64,000 bases of DNA from Nymphaea colorata (taxonomy: Eukaryota; Streptophyta; Magnoliopsida; Nymphaeales; Nymphaeaceae), in NCBI RefSeq assembly GCF_008831285.2, contig NC_045141.1:16974106-17038105 (forward strand). The letters are read 5' to 3'. A program made the translations under genes and the position numbers. Under the pieces are notes generated by a model that was not told the DNA's origin, searched no databases, and saw nothing but the letters and a program-made list of their open reading frames with translations. Shown piece after piece: positions 21,851-36,100 of this stretch. Within the stretch, counting starts at the first letter, position 1. Each line of letters opens with the position of its first letter.

Positions 21851-24800
21851 ATGATGTTGCACTCGCGGTATCGCAGTCAGAAAGGAGCTTTTTCTGGTTT
21901 CCTGGTTCTCTTGCTCCCTGTTTTTTTCCCTCAGCTCTTCTCATTACTGGGCCAAGCATTGCCTTCTATCATTTCGGTATGTTCTGGTCTGCGCTGTTTC
22001 TTGTGATCTTTTAGTTTCAGTTTTTCATCTGTTTCTCATTTTAGGTGTTACCTTTAATGAGGTTGCTTCCAGTTTTTCTCCAGTCTTTTGCTTTGGCCCT
22101 TTTCCTTCTTTCGGTTTGCTTTTTAGTCCTTTTTTTGGTAGGAAACAAATGGCAATGGTGGTTTCTTGGGTATTCTTTGAATGCAGTCTTTTGCGTTTGA
22201 TGTGAAGAATTTATTGATGTAGGATGACGAGTTTTTTACTTCTTCTTATTGTTTTTTCTTGTTGGACCATTTGTTTTCTCTTTATTTCAATCTGAACTGG
22301 GCTTGAGCTGAAATTCATATTTTTCCACATCGTTTAAGGATTGGAAGCAGACATTCAATCTTCTTTCGCAATTGTGAAACTCGTGACAAAGTAAGGAAGA
22401 TCGGCTAATTTATTAAGGGAATGGTTGATCGGCATGCAAATCTGATTTTGTGAATCAATCTAATGTTCAGTGAATGGTGGAAATGACGGGATCCTATACT
22501 TGCCTGCGTTGAGCTTATGAAGAAACCTGATAAATAGCCCCCAACATGCCAAACGTGAATCAGGTGTTCAGTTGGGTTGGCTTTACAAGCTCATGAAATA
22601 ATAATTCGGAAATATTTTTGCATTTTAAGTATTAGATAAATTGTTCAAAGATCGGTTTGGAAGCAGTAGATTTAGTGGTAAAACGTTATTCATTTCATCT
22701 TCAGAACAATGTACATTTTCCCAAACCATGTAGTTATAAATCAATGGTTCCGATTAACTATTTCCGTCTTCTGCAAAATTGTACTTTTTTCTCCCCTCTT
22801 TCTGGAGAGGCCTCCTCTAGGTCGCAAACTAACAGAAACTTCAGTTTCATCTATTTGTTGTTTGTTCAGCTGTTTATTATGCTTAAATTTGTCCGCTGTT
22901 CTTCTGGCTTGCATCTTATGGTTTTTCCTCTGTTTTCTGACTTTTTTGTTTCTTGTTTCTTCCTCTTTTTCAAAGTTTAACAGGTCTTAAATAGTCATTT
23001 AATTTGTCATTTCATGGTACGATATGGTAATGGCCACTACCATGACTCGACCCATCTGGTTTTGGGGTTTCAATGTGATCTTTACAATATTGCTATAAGC
23101 ATCTCAAGCTCGGCTATTGAATAGTATTCCTTGGTAGTCGACATGAAGATAATCTCAGTTATGAAAAAACGGCTATACTTTGTTGAGGATTCCTCATCCT
23201 ATGTGATTTTAAAACTCAAAAAAAGAAATTATTGATAATTCAGTTGAGCCGCATCATTTGTTCTTCTGACGGGGTGCCACTTGAACTTGCAGGAACAGAA
23301 AGTGGCTAAACCGAGACACTTGCATCTGCTAACGAGTGCTTTAGACCGTCCACCAGTATGTAAATGATCTCTCTCTTACAGAACAGTATGAGGCATTCCT
23401 GCAGGAATGCCTGCTAGAATACTGCACCGAGTGCTTGTTTTTTCTTAGAAACAAGCCTCCAACTGACTTGTTATGACATGCATTTACCTAAATCTGAAGT
23501 TTTCACATTCGGTTTGCTTTAAGCCTTTAACCCTGCTTGCGCTAATTTTCTCTTTTGCACCCTGCTTTGCTTATTGTTCAGCTGGATGAGGAACGCTCCG
23601 ATTTGTGGTCTGCCCTGCCTAGCTTGGAGCCAAGACATTGTGATAAGCCCTTAGCTACACAACGTAAGAACTGGATTTCAACACCTACTGTGTGATGATC
23701 TTGAATAAGTCTTGGTTTGTAGGAATTGTTAAACTCAGATAATAGCTGATATATCTGCTTTCTTCTTCTATATAGCCTTTCCAACGAGATCACAGGGATA
23801 TATCCAGGTTTTCCTTGATGGAGGATTGAACCAGCAGAGAATGGGGGTAAGTTCCTAGTATTAGTGACATTGCTAATTTACATATAGATAGTCATTAAGT
23901 GACCATTGTTCGAAAGATCTGTGATGCAGTTGCTGTCGCCAAAATATTGAACGCAACTCTTGTGATCCCACACTTTGAATTCAATGCCGTTTGGAAGGAT
24001 CTGAGGTAACACCTCTTTATGCCATGGCAGATTTCCAACGCTGTCCTCGTTCGTCTTATATTTTAGTTTTTTACTAATGTTTTTTATGTAATTCCTGCAG
24101 CTCGTTTGCCGATATATATGATGTGGATCACTTCATTGAGGTGCTCAAACACGACATTAACATAGTTCGGGATTTACCCAGTGAATTTTTATGGAGCACA
24201 AGAGAGTACTATGCAGCGGGAATTCGGGAGACACGGGTTAAGTCAGCTCCAGTTCATGCGTCTGCAAATTGGTATCTGGACAATGTCTTACCCATATTGC
24301 AGAGGTCAGCAATTGTAAAAATTTTTAGAGGTTTAGCGCTCCAATTAGTAATACTGAACCACAATCCTTTCTACATGCTGATGGATGCATGCTACTGAAG
24401 TGATGGTGATTTGTGTGTGTAGATATGCTTCTATGCCTGTGTTGCCGTGTGATGATTATACGATGTTCTTTTGTGATTGCAAACTATGCATGTGCATGCA
24501 ACTAAATGTTTCGTATGCCTTTGTTTTCTAGTTCTATTGGATGCACTTTTTATGATATTTTTTTCATTAATCTTCATCTTTTTCCCTTTCAGCCATGGTA
24601 TTGCTGCTATTTCTCCTTTCTCCCATAGATTGGCATTTGATAACATGCCACTTGACATTCAACGCTTGCGTTGTAAGGTCAACTTCCAAGCTTTGACTTT
24701 TGTCCCCCATATCAATGCTTTGGGAGAGACCCTTGTTCAGCGCCTCAAGTATCGCACTCTAGAACATGAAGACAAGTACCTGACAGAGATAACCAACAAT

Positions 24801-27065
24801 GCAGTTGACAAAGCACCTGCGAAGTTTGCTGCACTGCATCTTCGTTTTGACAAGGTATTTTGTGTTTCTTCTGTTTGGGTCTGGTTTTCTTGTTATCTCT
24901 TCGAACATCACAATGATCTGAAGTTATGTGTTGGGAATCAGTGAAGGATTTCACATTTAAAAGGACGAAGGAAGAGAAAAGGAATAACATTTTTGTACTG
25001 AAAAGTGAAAACTAAATTGGTGAAACGCTCTCTGAGACATGCAACATAATCTTTAGTATGAACTTTTGTGCGTGTAGACCAAAGTTAAACAGTCAATGGT
25101 GTTATCCCAACTAGAATGGGTGATATAAGTAGTCTCAATCATTCTGGATCCATATCCAATACTGCAAAGACATTATAGTAACACTGTCTTGATGATGAGG
25201 AAAACAGCAGTTCCTTTTACGTCATTCCAGGCAGCTCGGCGTCTATCTTACCATGCTCTGTTATGGTTATCTGTTACATAAACTTCCGGGCAGTCCTCTA
25301 TGCACCATGAAAGTCTTCTATGGTTCAGCCTTGTGGGAAAGGATTTGTTCCTTCGGATTGAAACATTGGGCCTTCTCCAATCCGTGGGCACCAGGAAAGC
25401 CCATCTAGCCAGTGTACAGAACCCTTTGTTGCTAAACCCATTGAAAGACCAAACATCGGACCACTATCTTCATTTTTGCGATACAGCGGACTAAAGCTAG
25501 TATGCAGGTTTAGTTGACTTTGACTTTTGGGACATCTTGAAACTTGAAAGAATTGTTGTACATGGGTTTAATCACAATGCATCCCTGCAGAAGTCCAACA
25601 AGATAAAACTTCTAAAGAAAGGAAATTTCAAGGACAGTTGCTCATCTTTCCTGAAGACACTATCAATTCTTACCAGGGATCTGTACAAAACTTTTTATCC
25701 TCTAAAAGATGATGTGTCTCCGCAACAGAAGATGCTAGAGCCTCCAATACTAGACTTGGTGGCGGTGCTATTATAGCAGACATGCTTAATAAAGATTCTT
25801 GCTGCCTTCAGCAATCTCTTTCAATTAAATGTTCTTGATTTAACTAAAATCAATCATGTTCGGAAAATTTCAGGCTTGTTACTTCACGGGGAAAAAAAAG
25901 AGTAATTTGATATCATCTAGATTACGTCATTTATTTGCCATTTCTCTGTGCAGGATATGGCAGCTCATTCTGCTTGTGATTTTGGAGGGGGAAAAGCTGA
26001 AAAACTGGCCCTTGCAAGATACCGTCAATTGATTTGGCAAGGCAGAGTCTTGAATTCTCAGTTTACAGATGAGGAGTTAAGGAGCCAAGGGCGCTGTCCT
26101 TTGACACCGGAAGAAATAGGCTTGCTACTAGCAGCTTTAGGCTTTGACAACAGCACGAGGCTCTATCTTGCCTCCTACAAGGTTAGGCCCATTCTTCTCA
26201 AGATATATAGCAGTCTTTCTGAACAACAAACTCATGGAGCTTCTTCAACAGGTGTATGGTGGGGAAGCAAGGATCTCTGCACTGCGAAAGCTTTTCCCTC
26301 TGATGGAAGACAAGAAGAGCTTAGCATCCAAAGAAGAGCTGGCACAAGTTGATGGCAAAGCTTCGCTTCTGGCTGCAGTGGATTATTATGTTAGCATGCG
26401 CAGCGATGTATTTATTTCAGCTTCTGCAGGAAATATGCACAATGCTCTGGTAAATCCTTCTTCCCCTGCTGTCATAATCTTCGATGATCTTTGGGACTTG
26501 CAAATATTTTTCTGTTATATTGACCTTCTTGTGTCACCGATGTGCTGTCAAAAACATTAGCCTACTTGTCCGTTGAACAGTTACGCACACCCCAACATTG
26601 TATGCATGATTAGTGATGTATCAATGTATCATCAAGATCGTCCAGAATGTGATGATCGTTGGCCGGTCTTTAAGAAATAGAGAACGACCCACCTACACTG
26701 AGAGATCTCCTCTCGTGATAAGAGCGGCCTCTTGTAAATATTAAATAATGGTCTGGTGTTTCTTGTGAAGCAATAAGATGAGAATTTCTGGTATTTTCTA
26801 TGAAGCTTTGTGCAGAAGGACTTCTATGATCAATGAACTTTGCTTGTCTTTACAGTTGGGACATCGTTCATACGAGAATTTGAAGACTATAAGGCCGAAC
26901 ATGGCATTGATGGGTCAGCTGTTCCTGAATAAGAGCATGGGGTGGTCGGAGTTTCAGACGGCTGTCATTGATGGGCACAAGGACAGACTAGGAGAAATCA
27001 AGTTGAGGAAGCCAACTCAGTCAATTTACGCATACCCACTTCCAGAGTGTATGTGCAATATGTAA
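21851..27065 (+). CDS. Plant O-fucosyltransferase family protein (GT106/GT65-like)
   Basis: Ten coding exons join in phase: 21851-21976, 23293-23355, 23582-23663, 23776-23846, 23917-24005, 24101-24304, 24593-24854, 25954-26181, 26252-26449, 26856-27065, giving 510 residues, typical for the family. Residues 14-40 form one hydrophobic segment after a short basic N-terminus, a type II Golgi signal anchor. The substrate-binding loop [18 protein letters not shown] is at about 106-123 and the conserved HLRFDKDM segment at about 294-301, followed by CDFGGG. VYGGE at about 376 and the [10 protein letters not shown] segment near the C-terminus are also family marks. Members act in the Golgi lumen on cell-wall glycans or proteins using a nucleotide sugar; several plant relatives are rhamnosyltransferases of pectin, so the donor is not settled. 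Introns 1 (1.3 kb) and 7 (1.1 kb) are the longest. The acceptor of exon 5 (TTCGAAAG) is weak but needed for the frame. Confidence 0.9.
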
Positions 27066-28374
27066 CGTCTTTGATTTGTATGGCCCTTAAAATAGTATCC
27101 TTCTCTGATGACCTTTTGCAGATAATTTATCCTTATGTGATTGCCTTTTGCGGCTAATAAACATTAGATTGTGAGTTTGTGGCATATGTATATCCCCGAG
27201 TTTTTGACGTGTGTTTAAGATCTCTCTCACTCTGTCTCGCGCTCTCTGGTACACCCTCCGTCTACCTCCACACACACACACACATACAAAGCTCACATAC
27301 ACACAACATACAGCAGCAGCCTTATGCTAGAAGAGTACGACCAAGTCGTTAATATCCTCCACCAGATGACACGTTCAAGATGCTCGAAATTATGCCAACC
27401 ATTAATTTTCTCATCTATCAACGGAAGCACACAGAACACCCATTCACTCCGGTAATTAGGAAAAGTTTGTCCCTCATCAGACAGAAAGGTGCTCGGTACA
27501 TGCAGGGACAGGTCGCCATATGATGGGGCAAAATGACCCTCGACGTTACCTGCAACCATGCTTCTTATTCTTACCGAGCTGATTAATTCCGTAAACACTC
27601 CGTTGCATCTTATGTTCGGAAGGTCCACATTGTAATATACCCAGGAGACCGGTTTACTTCGTGGAAATTTGGCATTGCAGCTTCATAGCGGCGAACATTC
27701 ATAAATTCCTTGTGGCTTTCATTTATATCGCGTGCCTTGACGGTAGCTTGCACTCTCATGGGATGAGCAGGTGCAACTTTTTGCCTTGAAGAGTTTTCTG
27801 CTGTCGTTTTGGAGAAAATTTGTTAAAACTGGGTGATAACGTTCTGCGTGGTTTATCCTTGTTCTTATATTTCACCATTTTCTGAATGGTGATTAGCTCC
27901 CTTTTCAAGCGGTTTTCTCAGGCCGTGGGTTGTAGTTTCTCCGGTCACCCAAAAAGGCTGGGTTGGACTGCTTCCAATCTGTGCTTGACGGTCAAGAACG
28001 TGCAACATGAAAGTTGGTATTAATTATCAGAAAGGTGCACAACGAAAGTTGGTAATAATTATAGATCCTTGATCGCAGGAGGGAGAGAGAGACGAGAGAG
28101 ACAACTCTATAGGATATTTGTATTTGATAACAGTGGACCGCAGAGATGACATCGATCCATATTGTGACAAGGCCTCTTTCACCATAGCGGTAGGATGAAA
28201 TATTTCTCCCCACCCAGCAAGAGAATCAGCTATAGTGAGGTGAGGCAATGATCGATAAATTTACCACGTAGTTACTATTCCTATAGACAACCAGCCAGCC
28301 AAAAAAAATACAGCTCACTGCGTTGTCCAGCAAACGATTGAATTATAAGCACCGCAGCATCTCACACTCTTGTG
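27066..28374. other. Convergent intergenic region between O-fucosyltransferase and MSL genes
   Basis: This holds the 3' untranslated ends of both genes. A short (AC)n run lies at about 27271-27283 and a GA-rich stretch at about 28080-28100. I see no coding exon. Confidence 0.6.
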
Positions 28375-31300
28375 CTACCTGTCCTGTTCTTTTAGGTCAG
28401 CAGCTGCAGCACCTGGAGTTGCTGGCATCTGTCTTTCGTCCTTTTTTACTGGAGAAACATCTCCGCTACGGGAAGCTGTTAACTTTCTTTGTTCGATATC
28501 TTCTTCTTCAATTGGAAGTATCCTTTTAGACCCATCCAGGGCAACGCCCAGGACAATGTTTTCTTCCAAGGCTGACCTTGCAGTTGGCCCAGGTGGGCCA
28601 GACGTTTTCTCACCTTCAAGTTTGCCATGTAAAGACGAGGTCGTATTACCACCAACCTTCTCAGCTGCACTTTTCGAATCTGGCATTGTTGACATATCAG
28701 AAGCAGGACCAAGATGTTCGCCGTCAATGGGATTTGAGACTGTTGAATCTAAGCCTCCAGCTGTTGTTTTAGCTTGCTCGGAAATTGATACTGATGATGA
28801 ATTTGTTACAGGAGGTCCGTCAATTTTATCACTGTCCTTTCGATTCCTGCTGCCTTGTATGGCCTGCGAACCACATTCAGAAGATGTGGCCTTGGATTCA
28901 GAGCTCAGCGGTTTAACATCTATTTCTTCATTTGAGCGAGCAGTTCGTGCCCTTGCCTTGTCATCAACACCAAATTTAGATGTTGAATCAATCAATAGTA
29001 AATGACGATTTCTGTTCACTCCAGCCCAGTTCATGATGGTCTCAGAAAATGGAACATTTTCAATGTCGGTGTCTCCATAAAATTTCTGCACTGTCCGTAT
29101 GGGAGTGGCAAGCCGGGCACGATGATGACTTATGACTCGAAGGAGATCAAGCAGTATCGCTTCCTGTCAGTGCATCAGATGCTCTTAGAAAACCATAAAT
29201 AAAGGCAAGCAGACAAGTAGCTTTTTACATGGGAAAATTTAAATATCTACCTTAACACAAAGGTACTCATCAAAATGAGAGGTCTTCACAAAGCAAGACA
29301 CAAGAATCTGCACAAAAAATGGAGGCCCTTTATTTCTTATGATGATTCGTTTGAAGAAAAGAACATTGATACTGCCAGAGGAAAATTTTAAAAATCCATG
29401 AATTTGCAAGAAATAACAGTCACAACAAAGATGTTCAATCAAAATATAGAGTTTGATGATCATTAAGAAACTGGGAATAGTATAATGCTGCGAAAACCAG
29501 AACTGATTTCCATAAGAAATCAGGGAATGCACGGTGATTCTGGCCGATGCTTGCACAAATCTGGGTGTAAATAATCCCACTTAGTTGTCACATTGATGTG
29601 TTTAACATGATTTAGTTACCATATTACATATTACAGCACCAATTTCTAATTAGTAAGGGAAGAAGGTACTCTTTTAGCGGTGGTGGGGTCTTTGGCAAAA
29701 GAATCTAAAGAGAACGTTGGAATTGGTTACTGCCTGAACCACAGAACCAACAGTAACTTTGCACAAGAGAATTTCTTTGTCTAAGAAAACTGTCATATAA
29801 TTGCAAAATTTGGCCTTTTTCTGTTCTAAGAACAGTTCCACCACTGATGAGAATGCAATTCAAGCACAATAGAGCAGTAAAATAAAGTTCCCAGATGCAT
29901 CTGAAAAACATCCTCAAAGTATTTATCACTAAGCCTCCCAAGCAATAAAATTTAGAATTTTATTCTATTATCTACACTTTCTATTAGTGACGTATCAAGA
30001 TGTCCAAAACAAAATTGACAAAAATCTTCAGAGAGAAAATAAAATAGCACACTAGTGCATACCAAAAGAGCCTGATTTTCTGGATTGATGCTCTCCAAGA
30101 AAACTCTTCTATGCAATCTCTGCTGCTCTACATGAGGATTTTTTGCCAAAACTTTCCGCATATGTGCCACAATATTCTGCCATGCAAAGCCCATATAGTC
30201 ATATGAATTGAAAAGCTGGTTATAGAACCAAGCAGCATTTATACTGCAATAAAATAAGAACGCATTTCTTCACCCACATTAATTTTATTCACATCCAAGT
30301 GGCTGATTGCAAGGTGCGTTTTAATCCGCCAATGTGTTTTCTGGCTGAGATTTCTCACCACACTTACTGTAAACTTATGATTTGGAATGTGAATTGCCTC
30401 ACCATCCTCACCCCTTATAATGGTTGGTGACCACCAACCAACATGCTGAAAAGCCAAGGACAGAAGATAAATGAAAAACTGAAAAATGGAAGTGTTGGAA
30501 AGACAAACAGAAACCGTAAACAATGACCCAAAAAGGTAGTAGATTTTGAAATAAAAGTTTGCAACTTCTCCAGCATGCAGTCTCTATCAACGTTTTACTG
30601 ACCTCAACAAAACCAGAAACTTCATAGCCTTGAATCTTTGTTTGAATCCATTCATTCACTAGAAAAGGTCTGGTTGCATGAATCATGACACTTGACAGAA
30701 AATTTGTCAATATCTGTAAAAGAAGAAAACAAAAGCATACGTTGTAGAAAACAAAAAAAGCCTTAAAAAAATCTGAAACAAATAATCAACCAAGAAAATG
30801 AATGTTTAGCACATACCTCCCGACCAGCAAGAGTCAGCAATACAGTTCCAAGGCCTCCGGCAGTTAACCATTTCTGAGTTGAAAATCCCAACAACTCCAT
30901 GAATAAGGAAGCCGCTGCAATCCAAACTGCAGTTCCAACTGCTTTCCCAGCAAATTGAAACCCCATCTGTGAAAAAAATTGGGTTAATAACAACATAATT
31001 TCACAGATAAAAGTATCACAGGAACCACAAGTTTACACATCCCAGCACAGTTTGTGTATCAAGAAAGTGAAACATACTGTTATTTGAAATTGGAATTATA
31101 GTCTTATATCTTTAGTCCGATGCAGAATTCGAACACTAAGATGCAAGAGTCAAACACTGAAATGCAATCATTGTCTCTTTCCTCAATCTCTCTCCCACAT
31201 ATAAGCACATGTGTGTGTGTGTGTGTGTGTGTTTGTGAGTGCATGACAGCCCAATGTCGGGATCTGTTAAGGTTGTCTCCTTTTGGTGCTGGAATATTAA

Positions 31301-33122
31301 AAGTCTAAAAGGCCATATATCCACAGCATAAGACTCTATTATACTTGTATTACAAATCAAAAAGGTTCTGTGATACAGAGAAATCAGACTCTAGACAAAG
31401 ATTAAAAGCATCAATAGATGTAATATCATGAAGTAGAGACAAGAATAGTTTCAGTTCTCCAATTTTCAGAGGACCATAATATGTACATACATTTTGAGCA
31501 ATGTCTGAGTCATTTCTTTCCATGAAAAACTTCTGTGTCTGATGAATCAAGCTGCATGCATAAAGGATCTGTTAGCAACAAGTTGACATCGTATAACTCA
31601 TTATTTTTAAAATATGACAAATAAAATACAATCAAGGAAATATATAAGTGAGAAAGAAAATTAGGATGTCTGACCAAATCAGTATTCCAGTGGAAACACT
31701 AAAAGGGTTGATACAATTCCATATTCAGCATATTGGCTGGAAAAGTCTATGAACAGATCCCCATCTCTTCCCATGGAACCGGTGATTCAATGTCTAATGA
31801 AGTGGATAGAAAACCAGATATTTAAGCACACACGAGTAGACTGCATGCCATGACAGATGAAAAAACTTGTTGCAAATAGACTGCTATAACCTAACAACAT
31901 TAGGAGCCCCTTCGTAGATTCAAGAAAGCACAAGTAGTTGAGGAATATGAGATGAAAATAACATAAGCATATCTTCGTATACTTGCAAGAACCAAAAACT
32001 CACCTTGAGAGACAATATGAGAATGCTAGCACAGTTGACAATGACTGAATGAAAATCAGAATCCGCTGTTTCATAGATTGGCCAGCTTCAGTAGGAAGGG
32101 TGATTAGGTCTAGAATCCTGTAAAGCATAAGTATCTAATACATTAGCCAAGTCTGGGAAACCTGGGACAAACAAAAACAATAATAGTAACTTTCCAGTCC
32201 TCTTTTGTGCATTAAAAACTTGAGCAATCCTACCTGCACGATAGCACCGCTCCAGTCCATAACATCAAAGGCTGAAGATATGAGGTTACAATGTAATTAG
32301 TCCTACTCTTCCTCCAATCATCAACATCACACTGCAGATTCTTGTAGAGAGTGAACCCATCAAATTCAAAATAAAAGCATGCATTCAGAACATATATTTA
32401 AACGCCAGGCAAGAATATCTTACACGAAAAAAGAAGAAATGGACAAAACGCACAACTGGTTTTAGACCCCATAAAGCAAAAACAATAACTCCAACTGCTG
32501 GCACCAACTGAAATAATATCGGCCTTCCACTTGAAGTGTTGCATGACCTGCAAAATAAAATATAAAAGCCTAAACAGAGGTACTGAAAATAAAAGTTGCT
32601 CAGGAATTCAAACTGCAGATATATTGCAGACGAACAATAGTAGACAAAAGTCTCATGATCAAGAGAGAGCAACAATTGAAAAGCATTAAGAATGTCCCAA
32701 TTTGTGAAAATACTTCTACAAGATGCACTGCTTCAGATACCAAAAGTCAGTGCAAGACAACTATGTCCAAAATAACAAGATCACCTTTTCTAAATGAACC
32801 ATAAAATCCACAAACAGTGTGTGAAGCAGAACAGCATCTTCAGCAGAGCACCAGCAAGATAGCAACTATCATGCACTTGGATACCTTTCTGGAGTATAAA
32901 AGCAAATTTAAAATGCACTGGAGGAAATTATTACCAAGAGAAAGCCAAACCAGTAGCTTTACAAATAGGAGTTTCAAGTCCCCGACAGTGAAAGAAAAAT
33001 GATCGACAGGTAAATGGACTATAAGTGGATGATACCACACGAACAGGATGGTGAATCTGATGCGAAAGATGCAAGCACCAAGCCCCTGTTATCTGCCAAA
33101 GAACCACTCTCACTATTACCAT
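28375..33122 (-). CDS. MSL2: Plastid MscS-like mechanosensitive channel (MSL2/MSL3 type)
   Basis: Eleven coding exons, read right to left, join in phase: 33122-32935, 32547-32424, 32331-32234, 32117-32004, 31551-31491, 30966-30817, 30713-30603, 30445-30278, 30176-30063, 29307-29251, 29163-28375. They encode 657 residues; remembered Arabidopsis MSL2 is about 670. Residues 1-65 form a basic, Ser-rich transit peptide. Four hydrophobic segments lie at about 72-220, then the pore helix and link [20 protein letters not shown] (about 226-245), and the MscS beta domain [20 protein letters not shown] (from 283). After about residue 420 the tail is long, polar and disordered, with a conserved [20 protein letters not shown] near the end. 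The family forms a heptameric stretch-gated channel in the plastid inner envelope that relieves osmotic stress and affects plastid size and division. Orthology to MSL2 versus MSL3 is not resolved. The linker after the transit peptide is shorter than I recall for Arabidopsis. Confidence 0.93.
31210..31232. repeat. (GT)n microsatellite in an MSL intron
   Basis: A GT run of about 23 bp in the intron between the fifth and sixth coding exons of the MSL gene. Confidence 0.9.
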
Positions 33123-36100
33123 CAAGTTCGTTTCCAAATACTGCAGATAAGAAATTATGCAACTCTGGCATTGAATATAAAAAATAAAGTGGGGATGACT
33201 CCATCGGAACCAAAATTCAGTCTATCTGTTGGATCCTAATCAAAACAGGCTTCTTGGAAATATCCTCAGTAATCAATTTTTATGTGGTTGAGTATTAGTG
33301 GATCCAACCAATCAAATAGCTGATCACAGGCAAATTTCCCCCATGAGCAGGATGTCAGGAAGCAAAAGAAAGCCAACTTGTTCCTGACGACAGATGATCA
33401 CAGTAATCAGGACTCTTCAAAGCATGAGCATGTGTAGCAGAGAAAATCAAGACATGATAGTGGCACAAAAGAAGTTGCGAGCTTTGGCCTGTCTTAAGGA
33501 GCAACATGGTCATTTGTGTGACACATGAAGCCAATATGACTCAAAGGCTTACATTTCATACTCAAAAGCTTACACACATAATAGTTTCACAAAAAAGCAT
33601 GCATCTTTTACCATAAAGAATGTTTTAGGCAGTTAATAAGGCGTCCACCAAGTATAATAATGTGAAAAAAAAACCTGAGAACCTGACTAACTGCAAATAT
33701 CGACTATTCTAATTTATAGGAGAGAACATTAGAAACCAAAGGCATTGATGGCAATTCAAACCATGGAAAAATGATATTTACAAACATACAGAACAGAAAA
33801 ACACACAATTGTTCAGAACGAGGATGTAATACCGAAGATATTGAGGATAGTGAAGAAGGAAAACTTAATGAACTCCTGCGTTGATTTCCAACCAATCCCT
33901 GGAGATAGCAATAGCTTAATCAGATTCATCCAACACGATTGTCATGGAACACATAAAATACTTGAACAACCATGAGACGTACCCTAAATTTAGCTGGACA
34001 TCCGTGGTTGTTGCAAATGTTATAATAAGACAATTGCAGCAAGCAATTGGTGGCCATTATTGGAAGAACAAAGTAAGCAGAAAACTGCTCAAGATTCAGC
34101 TGTAGTCTTCAATACAATTGTAAAAATAAGATGCCCAAGAATCAGCTGTAATCTTCAATAGGATTGTATCAAGTTCATTTTATTAAAGGGCCGACTGTCA
34201 AACAAAGAACCCAGAATTGGGCAACCAAATCAGCCAACAGCTTAAAATCTGTCACGAAATGGCGAACCACCATTACCTACAAATAGACATCCTGCATTCT
34301 CAGGGAACCAATCCAAACCAGATAGATGAATCCATCAACATTTGCTCTTTGCATAAAGAACAAACGAAAATCACATATCAGAAACAAAGAAACATGAAAA
34401 CATAGACTGATATTGAGGCGAAACTTCGACTTCATCTCTGCCTAGGAATTCAAACGCCAGGCGGAGCAAGAATATAGCAACGAAAATACCAAAATCCTTG
34501 CACTCAAAAATCTACATCTACCCCAAATAGGACAAAAAATGGTCAGAGCAGGATTAGACCGAAAACTCTTGGAAGAACCAAAAATTCAGAAAAAATGCAA
34601 GACCTTGAGGCTTCCTGATCGTCAAATGGTCTCGTAAAAAGCCACGAAACAGAAAAGGAAAAAGAAAAATGAATAAAACAGTTTCTCACCTGAGTCTTCC
34701 GACTAAGAACTCGGCTCCTCGTGACCTTGGCAAGCAAATATCAGGAAAATTAAGGACAAAAAGAGGATAAACATACCCAGAAAGCTACAGAAGTAAGAAG
34801 CGCAGGTCACTACCTAGAAGCCGTCCATCTTCTCCATCCACGCGCGGGAGACAAAGTGGATAAAGGATCGGATGGTAAGAGTTGAATTTCCTGAAATGGG
34901 CAACTCCACAAAATTGGGTCGTCCCAACTGCTTAAGAAGTAATTCCTGTGAGGGAAGGAAGGAAGAAGAAACGGGAAGAAAACTGGGACTTTGGCGTCGT
35001 CGAGTTTGGTCGTTGCAAGTTTCGGGGAGGCCGTTCTCTTTCATGGCCCGACAAGATCCTCATTATTTTTCATTTCAGATCCAACTTTTTATCATAATAA
35101 TCAAAACATGCTTCCTTTTCTGGATTTTTCATCTACAGTGCATTGCTCGACCTGCTAGTCATCTTCAAGAAAATGAAATTTTCCGACTCTTCTTCAATTA
35201 TTAATGTTTTCTTATACAAATAAAAGATACCCTTGTTCTCTCATTAAATTTCATATACTTTTTTAGCTGAGAAAGGAACTGTAGAAAAGATATGCCCAAG
35301 GCTGCAGATAGATGGAATATGAGTTGAATTATTGCATGGGGATTATTGAATCACATGTTTGTAAAAGATTTGACTCATCTATAGCCTAGTTACATCCTAT
35401 TTAACAGCTTGACTAATTCCTTCTGTGAATCATTTATTATGGTTGTTTAATACTATTTCTTTTCTGTCACCGACCTCCTTATTTGACAAAATCTTTATTG
35501 AGTGACGCCAAATAAACTCTCCAAGAGGTTTGGCTTGGAAAATTAAGCTCGCTACTCAATCGATTTGATTCATGTAGACATCAACCTCTTGCATAAGCCA
35601 AAACAAGTATATAATTCTTAAAATGTAGAAGTAATAGAATGATGGGCAAGTGCCAAAATCTCTCGTCCCCATTGCGATTTTTCTTTGTATGTTTTTATTT
35701 TCAAACAACTTTTGAATATCTTCAATTTGAATGTCTTTAGTTCAACCCAGCTTCAAGCAGAGCTGCTAAAGGTTTGTTTTAGATCAAATCTAGTTTTGTC
35801 GGTAAAAGCAGACAAAGTTCCCTTTCTCGACATTGATAGCTTCTTTTGGCAAGTATTCCAAACACGTGCAATTTTTTGGGCCACTAGAAAAGCATCTTGA
35901 CTTTGTTATAAAGCAAGAAATAAATTGTATTGGGCACAGTTTTAGCTACCATTTATGAAATGTGACTCAAGCTTTTGAATTTTTCGAATTCACTCACTTT
36001 TTGTTAAAGCAGATTGTTTTTATTAGAACATTCTATGAAATGTCATAACCAACGCCATTAATGCCCAAGTCAGCATGGCCAATTTTTGCCTTTGCCCTTC

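Noticed and set aside
25300-25776. Frames of 64 and 79 residues in O-fucosyltransferase intron 7
   Set aside because: The flanking exons join in phase, and the frames show no recognised domain; at most old repeat sequence.
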